From Collybia mongolica (Eukaryota; Basidiomycota; Agaricomycetes; Agaricales; Clitocybaceae), in NCBI GenBank assembly GCA_013420905.1, contig JAAXNY010000001.1:4712001-4776000 (forward strand): a stretch of 64,000 bases of DNA. Direction: 5' to 3'. This document shows positions 1 to 11,688 of this stretch, in pieces. Numbering within the stretch: position 1 is the stretch's first letter; each line of letters begins with the position of its first letter. The notes below the pieces were generated by a model. It ran no database searches and had not been told where the DNA came from. It worked only from the letters and a program-made list of their open reading frames with translations. The translations under genes and the position numbers were made by a program.

Positions 1-623
1 GGGCATGTGGTCTTTTTTCGAATGAATGTTCCTGTACGTGAAATGAGCGAAGGTAAAGTCAAACGGCCGCGATTTCACTGTGTTTATTGGTTCCAAAGAC
101 AGTTCCGGATTCCGACAGCACACCTCCCATGTTTCTTCCACCACGCCGTGTCACCGGATTCCTCTTCCACATGAATACATAACTTTAACAATGATCCTAT
201 CACCCGCTTTATATCGATCTACACTTTTCCTATGAGCCCCAACACGTTAAACCTGCAGACCGAGGACCCAAAGAACTCCCAAGCGCGAAGTTCGAACATG
301 AACGCTTTGTTGGGCGTTGCACATGCTAAACGGCTATATCATCCCCGGTGGAATACGATCGTCTTTCCGGGCAAGGGAATTACTTCACGACGGGCGCGAG
401 AATAACAGTATTGTGGTCGCACGACTACGGCACGAGCCATACTCTCGAGCCCAACAGACGTCAGTTGTAAATCTGTCAACCAAAGGATGGTGTTAGTCAG
501 ATCTCGGCGGGAGCTTCGAGCCCCTTGTGGAGCCGGAGGACGGCTATAGAACTATTTAGACCCAACACAGGTTAAATTCCTCAATCGGTCCCCCACGATC
601 CTTCATCCTCCACGAGCAAATCG
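1..623. other. Upstream region of the carboxylesterase, no gene seen
   Basis: I see no open frame of coding character here. A TATA-like string (ctataga, 544-550) lies about 75 bases before the esterase ATG at 624, a plausible core promoter spacing for a fungal gene. The rest is unremarkable and no repeat was recognised. Confidence 0.4.
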
Positions 624-2957
624 ATGCGGCTCTCCTCGTTATCTCCCTTACTTCTAGCCTCCCTTGTCCTCGGCGCTCCAAAGGTGCAACTGGGGCAGAC
701 AACTTTGGTTGGAAGAGATGTTACTTTGTTCAGGCAAGATTTCTTCGGTGGTAGGTCACAACTCTGATATAATAGGCCCTGTTCATCACGCCATTCACGA
801 TGCTAGGAATACCCTTCGCGCAGCCGCCCCTTGGCAGTTTGCGTCTGAGGCCTCCGGTCCTTAAGACGCGGTTGTCACAATCGACCTTTGATGCGAGCAA
901 TTTTGGCCTTGCATGTTTCCAAGCAGTATGTCATGTTCCTATTTTCTACTTCACACTCTTTCTGATCCGATATCAGGGCGTACCTAGCGCTGCTTCGTCT
1001 GAGGATTGTTTGACTATCAACGTTTTCCGTCCATCCGGGATATCACGCGATGCTTCCCTCCCAGTGGTGAGACAGCAACCTCTGTGTTCCTATTCATTTA
1101 TTTATCTTGATTTTTCCTCCTAAAGTTATTTTGGACGTGAGTACTCTGACTATTTTTTGCCTCTTTCTCTACGATTGAGGCGGTTGTTAGATATGGTGGA
1201 GGTTTCGATGCAGGCACAGCGAGTATCTATAATGGCAGCGCAATTGTTGCGCAAAGCGTTGCTCGAGTAAGTTTAAGTGGAATTCACATGCCTTTAACAT
1301 TGGTCATAATGCTGTCATCTAGGGAACACCACTTATTTACGTCAATTTCAATTATCGACTCGGGCCCTTGGGTTTTCCGCAAGGCCAAGAGGGTAATCCG
1401 AAAAGCCTCGGCCTGTCTAGATTCTGACCACATGATGCAGCGGCCGACCGCGGTGCACTAAATCTGGCTCTCAAAGACCAGCTGGCAGCGTTGGAGTGGG
1501 TACAAGAAAACATTTGTGAATTTGGTGGAGATAAAACGAAAGTAAATGTTACGCTCCATCACTTCCCACACAAGCCGACATGAACTTCAGGTCACCGTAT
1601 TCGGAGAAAGTGCAGGCTCAATAATGACTGCGATCTTATTCTTGAATTCTCCCCTCCCAAGGTTAGCGAGAGCCGCAGTACGTCATTGAATTTTCGTGTC
1701 TCGTGGCCAGTCGATCTGACACTGTTTAGATATTTGAATCGGGATCCGCCGGCACGGCTTTGTCCTTCAAAGCTGACCGCCGAGAGATTGACTGGCAAAA
1801 TTTTGTCGGTGGTGTACCGGAATGTGCTTCCTTGGCAACGAGCGGCAATACTTTCGATTGTCTGAAGACGGCCAACTCTAGCTCAATTCGCGAGGGTCTG
1901 GTGGCGGCCCTTGCTGAGGCCCCAGAGCTCTTTGGTTTCGACCCTACGATTGATGGCCCAGACGGACTTTTCCCAGATATCCCTTCAAAACTCTTTGCAA
2001 CGGGTCATTTTGCCCGTTTACCATTCATCGCAGGGACGAACTTGGATGAAGGTTGTACTTGGGGTTCACGGTGCTCAACTTTTTATTAACTTCTAAAATT
2101 TAATCAGGTACAGCCTTCACACCTACAACCTTGATTTCCGAGGATTTGATCAAACAGTCTATTATCGCAAACTTCTCTCCGCCTCTTGTCGCGGAGTCGA
2201 AGTTGGAAAGCGCGGCGGACAGACTTCTCCAACTCTATCCTGATATTCCTGCTCTTGGTTCACCTTTTAACACGGGAAACGAGACTTTCGGCCTCAACAG
2301 CAACTTCAAGCGAGCGGCAGCACTTGGTGAGAACACAAATTAACCTCCCCAATTACAATTACTGACTTCTACAGAGGGGGATATAAGTTTCCAGTCGCAG
2401 AGAAGATTCTGGATACAAACTGCCAGTAAAGCTGGCGTCAAAACGTTTGGATATCTGTTCACCGATCCTCAACCGGGTAGCGGGGCGGCCGGAGGTTCGC
2501 TCCTATCTCATGTGTTACTTCCCCATGACTTAAAATCAACCTTAAAGTTTTCCACGGCTCTGAAGTCACATATGTATACGGGGTGCCTGGTAGTACAGCG
2601 CCCACGGCGGCCCATCTGAGTAGCATTATGATCGATTACTGGGTCTCTTTCGCAACAAGCTTGGACCCCAACGACGGTCATGGAAATTCTCGTATGTGTG
2701 CGCCTGAATCAGGCCATTCCATCACTGATTTTATTTCTTTTACGTAGGTCCTAACTGGGCTCAATACACACCCGACAATCAAGTAAGTATTATAGATTCC
2801 ATTTCTCTCTCGCATTCCCTCGATGATGTTTTGCAATCAGGTGTTGATGGAACTCAATGGCGCAAACACAACCCTCATTTCGGATGATTATCGCGCTGAA
2901 CAGATCGCGTTTATCAACTCGGATCCAGCCGTTTTCCATCACAGACGCTCTTTGTAA
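624..2957 (+). CDS. Secreted type-B carboxylesterase/lipase (alpha/beta hydrolase)
   Basis: Multi-exon gene for a type-B carboxylesterase that hydrolyses carboxylic ester bonds. The ATG at 624 opens a hydrophobic signal-like N-terminus (MRLSSLSPLLLASLVLGAP). Exons in frame include 624-750, 807-925, 977-1066, an 11-base exon 1126-1136, 1191-1266, 1323-1392, 1441-1541 and 1591-1677, then further exons to the TAA at 2955-2957. Family landmarks appear in order: GIPFAQPP, SSEDCLTINVFRP, the oxyanion-hole segment YGGGFDAG, the nucleophile elbow GESAGS (just after 1591), GTNLDEG with the likely acid Glu, and FHGSEVTYVYG with the likely catalytic His. All three catalytic positions are therefore present and the gene looks functional. 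Likely exported; substrate unknown. The next gene downstream is also a signal-bearing hydrolase. The later exon boundaries (after 1677) are less certain than the early ones. Confidence 0.85.
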
Positions 2958-3462
2958 TGCTATTCCTAGTACATTCTCTCATGTACGAAGCATTTAAAAT
3001 GTCGATACTCACACAACCTTATGGCTCTGCACTTGAATCGGAAGGAAATTTCTCGGCATAAGATGCTTCTTTGCTTCGAAAGAGTTGCGTTGCCCACACT
3101 GTTGGTCTGATCGTCGAACGTGAGGATAACCAAAGGCTCATGATCGCCTCCCATTGCTAAATGTAGGTTGTTCTTGATTGGATCTGTTATGACCAATTAT
3201 TTTAGGTCACCCAAAGGCAGTCTCGAAATCCCAATCTGTGTACAATTTTAGCAACCATGGGACCTTGAGAACGATTTTTCACATCTTAAGTTATCACTTC
3301 ATACTTGTTGCAGACGCATGTGGGCTATAACATGATTGATTTTTTTTGCCACGCAGAAATGGAATTACCGCTCCGCTGATTACGAGCATGCGGCGTTGAC
3401 AACCGTCTTGCGCTAAAAAACGAGGATGCCGAAACTCCCGTGGTCGCTTCCCTTTCGACACG
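2958..3462. other. Intergenic spacer between two + strand genes
   Basis: About 500 bases between the esterase stop and the carboxypeptidase start. It should hold the 3' end of the esterase transcript and the carboxypeptidase promoter. No conserved coding frame, repeat or RNA gene was recognised. Confidence 0.4.
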
Positions 3463-5602
3463 ATGGTCCCCATCCTGCGCCTATGCGTGCTCTGCGCTTT
3501 TTTCCTAATCAATGCAACGGCGAACCCAGTGGACCCTAAGCCAGTCTCCTCGAAATTCACTTCGGCTACCCATGATGATCTTAGCATACGCTTTGTAACT
3601 GACTCGGGTGTCTGCGAAACTACACCGGGAGTCCATCAAATGTCTGGATATATTGACGTTGGCAAGAATATGTCGATGGTATGTATTCTAGAGATGGGTT
3701 AAACTAGTGCTGAAATGTGATGCAGTGGTTTTGGTTCTTCGAAGCTCGGAAGACCCCTGAAACTGCTCCGTTCACGCTATGGTCTGGCTTTATTTGTCAC
3801 CATAACGATTTCGTCTCTGATCCTTTGGACTAGGTTAAACGGGGGTCCAGGATGTTCTTCTATGATTGGATTGTTCCAAGGTAAGCCACTCGTCTGTCGC
3901 ACTGATCACTACTTATACTTACGTCGCTGCAGAGAATGGACCATGCTTTGTCAATCCTGATGGGAAAACAACGGTCATTAACCCGAACAGGTAACTGTTC
4001 GCCCACCTAGCTAATCCACATCTAACTCAACTCAAACATCAGCTGGAACACTCTAAGCAACAGTATGTTCATGTATGATTGATTCACCACAAATGTTCAC
4101 GTTTGAGCAGTGATTTACATCGACCAACCCATTGGCACCGGGTTTTCGTTTGGGGAGGATACAGTCAATAGCACCCAGGCTGCTGCTCCTTTCGTCTGGC
4201 AAGCATTCCAGATATTATTCGAGAGCGGCCAGTTCTCGAAATTCCAAAGCCGAGAGTATGCTTTCTTCGATAACGAGTCTTTCTTGAGATTCAACCTCGA
4301 AACCCCAGGTTCATCTTCGCAACAGAGAGCTATGGCGGCCACTATGGACCAAGTTTTGTCACCTACTTCGATGAGCAGAACGCGAAAATACAAAGTGGTA
4401 CACTCATGGGCGAACAAATTATCGTCAGCGCATTGATGATAAACAAGTTCTGATATTTTATTGGTAGCGAGATACTTGGTGCTGATCTTAGATCATTCAC
4501 AGTGGCTGGTATGATCCTCTGATCCAAAACCAAGCCTACGTCGACTTTGCTACTAATGCTCCTGGCTACGGACAACTCCAAAGCGATGAGGTGCTCGCTA
4601 AAATGAACGATGCATACTTTGGGCCGAATGGCTGTAAGGAACAGGAGGCAGCATGTTATGCCGCTGGAAACTCTTCGAAGTCAAACAAGATCTGCAAGGC
4701 CGCGGACAACTTTTGTGTGAGTTTCTCCAGGGCAACTAACGACGAAAGCTACTAATAAAGTTTTTCCTGGAAAGGTGGAAAATGTCTTCGTTCCCGCTGT
4801 TGGTGACCGTGACTCAGACGACCTACGTCAAAATTCGTCTGCACTGTTCCCACCGTCATTCTACGTCAACTTCTTAAGATCAGCCGCTATTACGCAGAAA
4901 ATTGGGGCAGAATCTAGGTACAGCGAGTGTGCCAACGCGCCTTTCAGTTTGTTTGTCACTACGGGCGACGTGAGTGGCAATTGTGCCTCCAAATTTGCCT
5001 GTTTTTTTTTTTGACAGTCATCTATTATATTACGATAGGATGCTCGAACCTGGCTCCCGCAGCTTGGTGCTTTGGCTGATTCTCGACTCAAGATTCTAAT
5101 TTGGGTGAGGAAATCCCGATTCTCCCACATATCACAGTGCTGATCACTCCATCTCTCAGGCTGGTGACGCAGATATTAAGTAAGAAAAAAGGTCCATGAC
5201 TTAAACTCCATATTAGCCTAACTCTTCCGTTATAGTTGTAACTGGCTAGGTGGGCACGCTAGCGTTCTGGCTATGGATTGGTATGGGAAGGAAAGACTGC
5301 AGAACGCTGTGTTTAGCAACATGACACTTGAAGGGAAAGCCATAGCGGCAATTAAGAACGTTGACAATTTCTCATTTGCGTGAGTGCTCCGTTATTTTTT
5401 CTACCAAGTATTGCGCGGAATTGTCATTGACAATATGTTCGATTGCAGGAGAATCTACGAGGCAGGCCATGAAGTGGTACGGCTTTATGTCAACCCTATT
5501 AAGGATACACCTAATTATTCCTTACAGCCGGCTTTCCAACCAGAAGCGGCCCTAGAAATATTCAGACAAGTCATCAATCGCGAGCCTTTGCACTCTGTTT
5601 AA
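3463..5602 (+). CDS. Secreted serine carboxypeptidase, peptidase family S10
   Basis: Carboxypeptidase that removes C-terminal residues from peptides, normally vacuolar or secreted and active at acid pH. The ATG at 3463 starts a hydrophobic signal-like segment (LRLCVLCAFFLINATA). Across about ten short exons the S10 landmarks read in order: SGYIDVG, the substrate-binding segment LNGGPGCSSMIGLFQENGP, IYIDQPIGTGFSFG, the nucleophile motif ESYGGHYGP near 4330, WAGDADINCNW with the catalytic Asp near 5160, and YEAGHEVVRLY with the catalytic His near 5460. The triad Ser-Asp-His is complete. Around 4255-4305 an in-frame intron restores VFIFATESYGG, which is better family sequence than straight readthrough. 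Estimated product about 480 residues, normal for S10. Stop at 5600-5602. Confidence 0.85.
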
Positions 5603-7646
5603 CAATTGTAACTTATACTCGTGATCAACAACTGCGATGATGGTACTATGCTAAAGTGTACCGCTTCGGTATGATATAGTCTTCAAAGATCGTTGTATGA
5701 TGGATCTTCCGTATTCAGTTACCTACGGGACTTTGAGACTTGAGATTGTTGCACGCGAATCCAAACAGGTAGCTTTAACTGCATCATCTACTTCACAATA
5801 TCAGGGAGCGAGCGAAATCGTGCAAATACGCCATATAATCAAACTAACCACCTACATGAGATGGTTAATGCACGTGAAAGGTTTAGGACAAATCGCCGAA
5901 CAAAGGCAGTTAAAAACCTAGGAAACTTTAATGCATCTTTGAACGATTAACGATTGTTTCAATCAGTATTGTATGGCGCACTCGCATCTTTCAGAGTCAG
6001 GCACCATAGTGTCACGCACGGGTGGTTGTTCCAACATCCACTTGATCCAGCCGACGAGTGTTGTCAGACTCGTCAACCGAGCCCGGACTGGATTGTCTCC
6101 AAGCCAGAATTTGCATTGAGAGGCTGGAATACCTGGATTCTCAGGAAATAGCACATTTTCTATTGATTAGATCGTTGACGTCGGTGTTTGCGAGGTCTGT
6201 AGCACGAGCGGACTCTTTCTTATTCCCAAACATGGACACCATACTTGCCGCCGCCCTCGTCCCTGGTATTGAGGTAGGATGTGTTATGCGAGTTTCGAAC
6301 GTATCCGTCTCCTCGTGAGTGAGACCATATTCATCATCGGATGGTTCGGTCTGGGAATTCGTGAAATTACGCCAGACCACATAAGTATGGTAATCACTGT
6401 CGTGCGCAGAACGGACTGGCGCAGACGAGCCAGAGCTCCGATGGTCGACTTCGGTTTCACTGATAGCTGTACTCCGGGATGGGAATACTTGTTTCATCGC
6501 TTTTTTCTCTGCCTGTTTATACACAATAGAGCAGGTGCAAGCACGAGGAGAAAGTAAGTCTCCTCCACAATTTCATTTATCAACGCAATGACTTTGCGGG
6601 TGTGGATGGATAGCTTTCCAAGGTCGAAGCGTCGAGCATGGTGTGTAAATTTGGCATGAGTGTTGAGGAGGACAAGGAATGTGTTACTGGGTCAGGGACA
6701 GCACGACCCGAGTGATGCAGAAATAGGAGATGGTCAATAGTGTCACCATCATTAGTCTGAAGTTTGAGGTGGCCTTCGTTTGATGAAAGACGTGCTAGGT
6801 TGGACTGGAGGCAGGCCTTGAACTTGAGAATGAGGCCGTCGCAAACCAGAACTTGTGGCGGAGTATGTGATCCGGCAGAAGGACAACGATCTCGAAGATA
6901 GGGTTAAAAATGTTCTTTACCCATCCCTATTACCTACGGTTAGAAAGGGATGGAAGAGGTTCAAATATATGACACGTACATAATATCTCGGAATGACGGC
7001 GTTTGGGCAATGGCCATGCTCATTGCAATATATTTGTCACCGCCAGCGCTCGTTGGTGTCCTTGAAGCAACCAATAACTCCTCAAGGACTGAGGTTGCCA
7101 ATGACAGTCCGAATCCCGTATGTAGAGATCCAGTTTCGCGTGCAGACCAGGGCCAACCATGAGAGTTGTGATTCCTTACGATCTGAGAATAAAAAAGAAA
7201 AAATCGGAGTTGCGCATCAATCTACGCTCCTGGTCCGTCAGCGGAGTGTAGTGAAGAGCGGTCGTTCCATGAAGGAGGTACATGTAACTCTGGTGGATAC
7301 CAACCTTCACGTAAGGAATTATTCTCAAGCGTTGGGATATGAGCCTGTGACCTCCGCCATGGTGGGTGTGCCGGTGTGAGGCCATCATCCCGAGACAGTG
7401 AGCGGAGATTGAAATCATTTATCCTTGAGCACAGCTAGTCCTACTACTGGCCCACAATAAGCCGTCTATCGCATTCCTGTCCCTTTTCAGATCATTGGTG
7501 GTAGGAAGTAAAAGACTTTGGGACCTGGAGCAGAAGCAACACATCTAAGAAATCCAAAAGCAGTGATCAATCAGGCACGAACACGTTCACTTGACCTTGA
7601 CAGCTTGGTTCTGTATTACCACCGTTCTCGACTTCCCCATGAAAAC
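5603..7646. other. 2-kb spacer with no confidently assigned gene
   Basis: Several short frames exist, the longest being a 127-codon frame on the - strand at 6141-6524 with polar, low-complexity composition and no family I recognise. A - strand stretch at about 6600-6900 also reads as weakly coding-like sequence. These could be parts of one decayed or intron-split gene, but I could not join them into a convincing model. A short + frame at 5697-5921 faintly resembles a copia RNase H segment and may be a relic. The 5' leader of the Tag1-like gene lies at the right edge. Confidence 0.3.
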
Positions 7647-9608
7647 ATGAGCTCAATAACAGCCCAACAAGCCTCAGAAGAGCCACAGGACAAAGGAAAG
7701 GGGCGGGCGCGAGGCCCGACAGAGAACACGCCTTTGCTCCTTGATCCAGGATCGTCTTCTTACCACGGGGAGGACATAACAACTCCCAGGACTACGAGCC
7801 GCAGATTACGGTCGAAGCTGACCTTGGTCTTTCTGATATCTCTTTTTGTCTGCATCGTCTGCTTCGTCGTTGTTGCGCTACTTGCTTTCAGCTATGCCAC
7901 CAAAGTCTCACATACGTCACCAGATGAGATTGCCAGGAGCGCTCTGGTATTCCGGGGGCCAGACCGTGTTGACGTTCTCAACACTACTTCGAACGGGGAG
8001 ATCTGGGTTAGGGCAGACGTGCGACTAGGATTGGATGCGGGTTCTGTGGTGGGGGTGAACAGAGACAGCACAAGATCGGACGGCTTTTTCCTGAATGTTT
8101 GGAAGGCTATTGGGCGGTGGGGGGTGAGACGAATGGACAGAGTCTCCATCACACTATCCCCAATACACATAGCATCAGAACACGATCCTTCTATCACACT
8201 CGTGTCCGTAAACTCATATCCTGTGGTCATACCTCTGACTGCGGATCCACCCACTGATAAATCTTGGCTAACCGAAGTGTCTATGCTTGTACTTATTCAA
8301 CCAACAAACGACACGGCCACCATACTGCATTTCCTTCGACATTCTTGGCGACAGGGCTTTGTTGCTCTCAGAGCAGATGTCGAGCGGGTCGCAGTTCGCG
8401 GAGGCGGGTTGCATGAGACAAGTTGGAGGGACTTCTTTCACCGGGAGCTCGTCGACGTCAGGACGTCGATGCGTTTTAAAAGTGAGCTTTTGATTAAGCT
8501 TAATCATTCTCCTCATTCTCATTATACGCAGTCCCGCCTCTACCTGGACTACCTAAGCCAGGCCACGACGTCCCATTCCCTCCTGTTTCCGAACTTGTCA
8601 CCGTCAAATCATTCAGCATATACAGTGACTCAGATAATCTCACTCTACATGCCTCTGCTACCATCATCGACCCTGCCCCGTCCACCTTTGCCTTCACCTC
8701 ACCTCACCTTCCCTTCACCGTCTCACTCCCATCATCTTCAAATGCTTCATCGACTTTATCACTTCCAATAGCTTCAGTCACCACTGCTCCCTTCACGCTC
8801 ACACACCCAAACATCACACTAGAAATCCAAGGGTCCATTCTTCCTCTCCCATCAGACGCCCCAGCCACCCTTTCTTCTTTCCTATCCCGCTATCTCTCCG
8901 GCAAGCCGAACCCCATCTTAATAACCTCGCCCCTCGCCCCTGGGCTCTCCGTCGACACAATCTTTCCCGCGCCCAACCCACGGCCCCAAATCTTACACAA
9001 CGTCACCATCCGCGATATGAAGGTCAAACCAGGAACGCCCTTCCTCGCAAGCGGGACGGTGTTTGCGCGCATCGTGCTGCCCAAGGGCATGGATATCAGC
9101 CTACATGTCTCTCGCGTCCTCCCCGACGTCCTGGTGTATGACGGGGAGGTTTCCGGGAACACATTCGCGTTCCATCCAACACCGGCACCGCTCCCAGACC
9201 CACTCCCCGAGAACGCCTTCGGACACATCAGGCCAGACGATTGGTTACCTGCTATGAGTATCCGCGATGAACCACAGGAAGGCCTAGGCGTCGTTTACAT
9301 CGTCAGCGCCAAGATTGTCGACGTTCCTTTGGAGGTCCTCCCTGGTAGGCAGAAGAAATTCAGCAATTTTGTTAGCAAGGTCGGTTTTTACCTGTGCCTC
9401 TTCAGACTTTAGGCTTTTTAATCGAACGTAACTTTCGCAGGTGATTTTTGGCACAGAAGGTGCAGTGGCTGGCATCTCGGGCTGGGCAGCGGTGTCCGTC
9501 GGGGTGCAGGGCTTACCATTCCCTGGAGAAACAGGGGAAATGGAACTCGACGGACTCCCATTCCAGGGTCGTGTGCCTGTGGGGAAGAAGTTGTCAACGA
9601 GCGGTTGA
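7647..9608 (+). CDS. Tag1-like (DUF3712-type) single-pass membrane protein
   Basis: Predicted protein of 616 residues from three exons (7647-8481, 8532-9379, 9441-9608); both introns keep the frame. Order: a polar cytosolic-type N-terminus of about 65 residues including the ENTPLLLDPG stretch, one strongly hydrophobic transmembrane helix (about residues 70-95, LTLVFLISLFVCIVCFVVV within it), then a long lumenal-type domain of repeated beta-rich segments with several NxT/NxS sequons. This architecture matches the fungal vacuolar membrane protein family represented by yeast Tag1 (Ylr173w), implicated in ending autophagy, and DUF3712-type proteins. Family call is from architecture and recognisable style rather than alignment, so treat it as tentative. 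The upstream in-frame extension to 7518 is unlikely to be translated because it lacks an ATG. The gene faces the oxygenase array tail to tail, 172 bases apart. Confidence 0.6.
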
Positions 9609-9780
9609 TAAGCTAGAATAAGGTTGGTTGATTCTTTTTCAAAGGAAGAAAAGGAAGGCGCTCAAGTGCTTCTAAGGGATCTTTAGAAAATGTACGGACT
9701 GCTATCATATTGTATTATATCTGACATAACTACTGTGTAACTCTGATAACTCGATTTTTTTGTTCTTTCTACCCGTGGCT

Positions 9781-11412
9781 TTAATTGTAATGCTTTACGA
9801 CGACTCCATGGACTATTTCCTCTTCCACATCGTTCTCCTTCCCAGGTTTCAATGCGGCCCGACCATACGAGGCAGTTCTCGCTTTCCTCCACGCTTCCAT
9901 ATCCGGAGAATTCTCAGCGTTGGAAAGCGGAGTCATGCCCATCTTATGCAATGCAAGGCTGTTTCCGTGGGGCAACAGTTTCACATCATCGTCTGGCATC
10001 GAGAAGTAAAAAACTCCCAATCGAGGTATATTGCGTTGATCAGCAGGTGGCTGGACGACACGGTGCCGCGTGGAAGGATAAAATCCTCCACACAGGAATT
10101 CTAGAGCGTCTCCCGCATTGACGACCTGCAACAGACTTTAGGATCACAGCTGGTTGCTTAGCCATACATCTTGGACGTACGAGAGCATTTTCTACGTGCC
10201 GGACCCACCGCCATTTTCCATCTGGAGAAAGGATTTGCAAACCACCCACAGGTTGAGACCAGAGGATTGTAACGGAGCCAATATCTATGAGTTCAAAATG
10301 TAGTCAGCGCCGAGGGAAATCTTAACTTTTGAGAGCGCCTTGCCTGTGTGGCCTTTCAACCAGACATTCTTGGTCTTGGATTCCTCATCAATGGATCGTG
10401 GGTAACTGGATTGTATAAAATGCGGATTAAATGGCAAGAAGATCCTTGTGGAACAGACAAAACTCACTATTTCATAAATCGCACTGAGATCCGGCGCTTA
10501 GTACAGGGTCAAGGCGGACGGATCTGAAGGCGCTCACCTGATGTGTGCCCAGGCGAAAAATAGTTATGCTGCATCACCAGAGTATCTTCGGGTAGGCCCA
10601 TTCCGAGAGCGAGGAGCCTACGCTTATTTAGCAATTAAGCACGATAATCTCGGCATACGGCTTACTTCAGAATAGGATGCAAGATGTTGAAGTGATTATG
10701 CTTCGCGAAATTCTCAATGGTGCGTAGGTACGGGCGTAGCGCCTGGGGATGCGTGCGTTTATGCAGATCTCGATTTACTAAAGAAAATATCGTCAAGTCC
10801 GACGGATAAGTTCAGAGTATAAAAGCAAAGACAGACTACTTACTGTTATAATGTTCAATCTGATCTTGAACGCCGTCGCTGATGAGCTTTCACGGATGTT
10901 AGTAAATTATGCCGAAGTTAAATGATATAGTTCTAACCCATGTCTTTCTGGGTTTATACCCATCGTACACGGCTTCGGACTTGTCAGTATATAAAAGTTT
11001 CTCTTCAGGACCAACTCCGTCGAACGTAAGATTAGCGATACTAAATATATCTCTGGTCTGTGTAAGAGGTGTAAGGTAGGTAAGCGGGGGGATAGGGTAG
11101 GTTAATGTCTGGGTTCTGACCTGTTCAGGTGTGTAGCCATGATTTATCACGTAAAAAAAACCTTGTGCTCTCATGGCTTGAGCGACCTCCGTGGCTAATT
11201 TTGTTCTCCCTTCAAAAGTCGTGGCCTTGGATAGATCGACGGTGGCAAGGTCGGCATATTCCACTTAATCTTTGTCAACCCAACCCATACCTTAAGTGAA
11301 GTAAATTTGGGCACGTACAGTCCTCTGTCGTTGGGGGAGGCGGGGCATATAATGGTGGCGCGAGAGTAACGTCCGATGTTGTCGAAGTGTGGGGAGCGGG
11401 TGAATTATCCAT
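9781..11412 (-). CDS. 2-oxoglutarate/Fe(II)-dependent oxygenase, array copy 1
   Basis: Isopenicillin-N-synthase-like oxygenase; such enzymes use 2-oxoglutarate, O2 and Fe(II) to hydroxylate or oxidise small molecules. ATG at 11412 (MDNSPAPHTST), stop at 9781. Exons spell the DIOX_N segment (YADLATVDLSK, GFFYVINHGY), YDGYKPRKTW, YPRSIDEESKTKNVWLKGHT, then after an intron DIGSVTILWSQP, DGKWRWVRHVENALV, and the C-terminal GDALEFLCGGFYPSTRHRVVQPP with RLGVFYF. The iron triad HxD...H is complete: His in GHT, Asp assembled across the splice junction, His in HRVVQPP. The intron splitting the HxD has a GC donor (10343-10342) where the three sister genes have GT. Product about 370 residues, lacking a signal peptide, so probably cytosolic. 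Substrate cannot be deduced. Confidence 0.82.
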
Positions 11413-11688
11413 GTTCCAATTTGTCCTCGCCAGACAGTAGATTCGCTGATTCGTTGATAAGATGTTAGAGAGAAGTGCTTGTGTTGTTTTCAAGAATTGG
11501 AGGCCTTTATAGAGTCCATGTGGCCACTGGAAGCGAAAAGTTGTTCACCTTGGCCCATACGCCCCTGTAGCTAATTCACACGGAAAGGTGAGAAAGACGT
11601 AAGAACGCATCATATTGAACGTATGTATTGAAAAATCTGGAACTCAGTTTGAGCACAAATTTATCCTTCTTCGTCGGTCAGGTACCGA

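Noticed and set aside
5697..5921. Copia RNase H remnant
   Set aside because: Only a short ESKQVALTASSTSQYQGASE-like resemblance; no neighbouring motifs, so not listed as an element.
7518..7646. N-terminal extension of the Tag1-like protein
   Set aside because: The extension has no ATG and does not look like protein; ATG 7647 gives a normal architecture.
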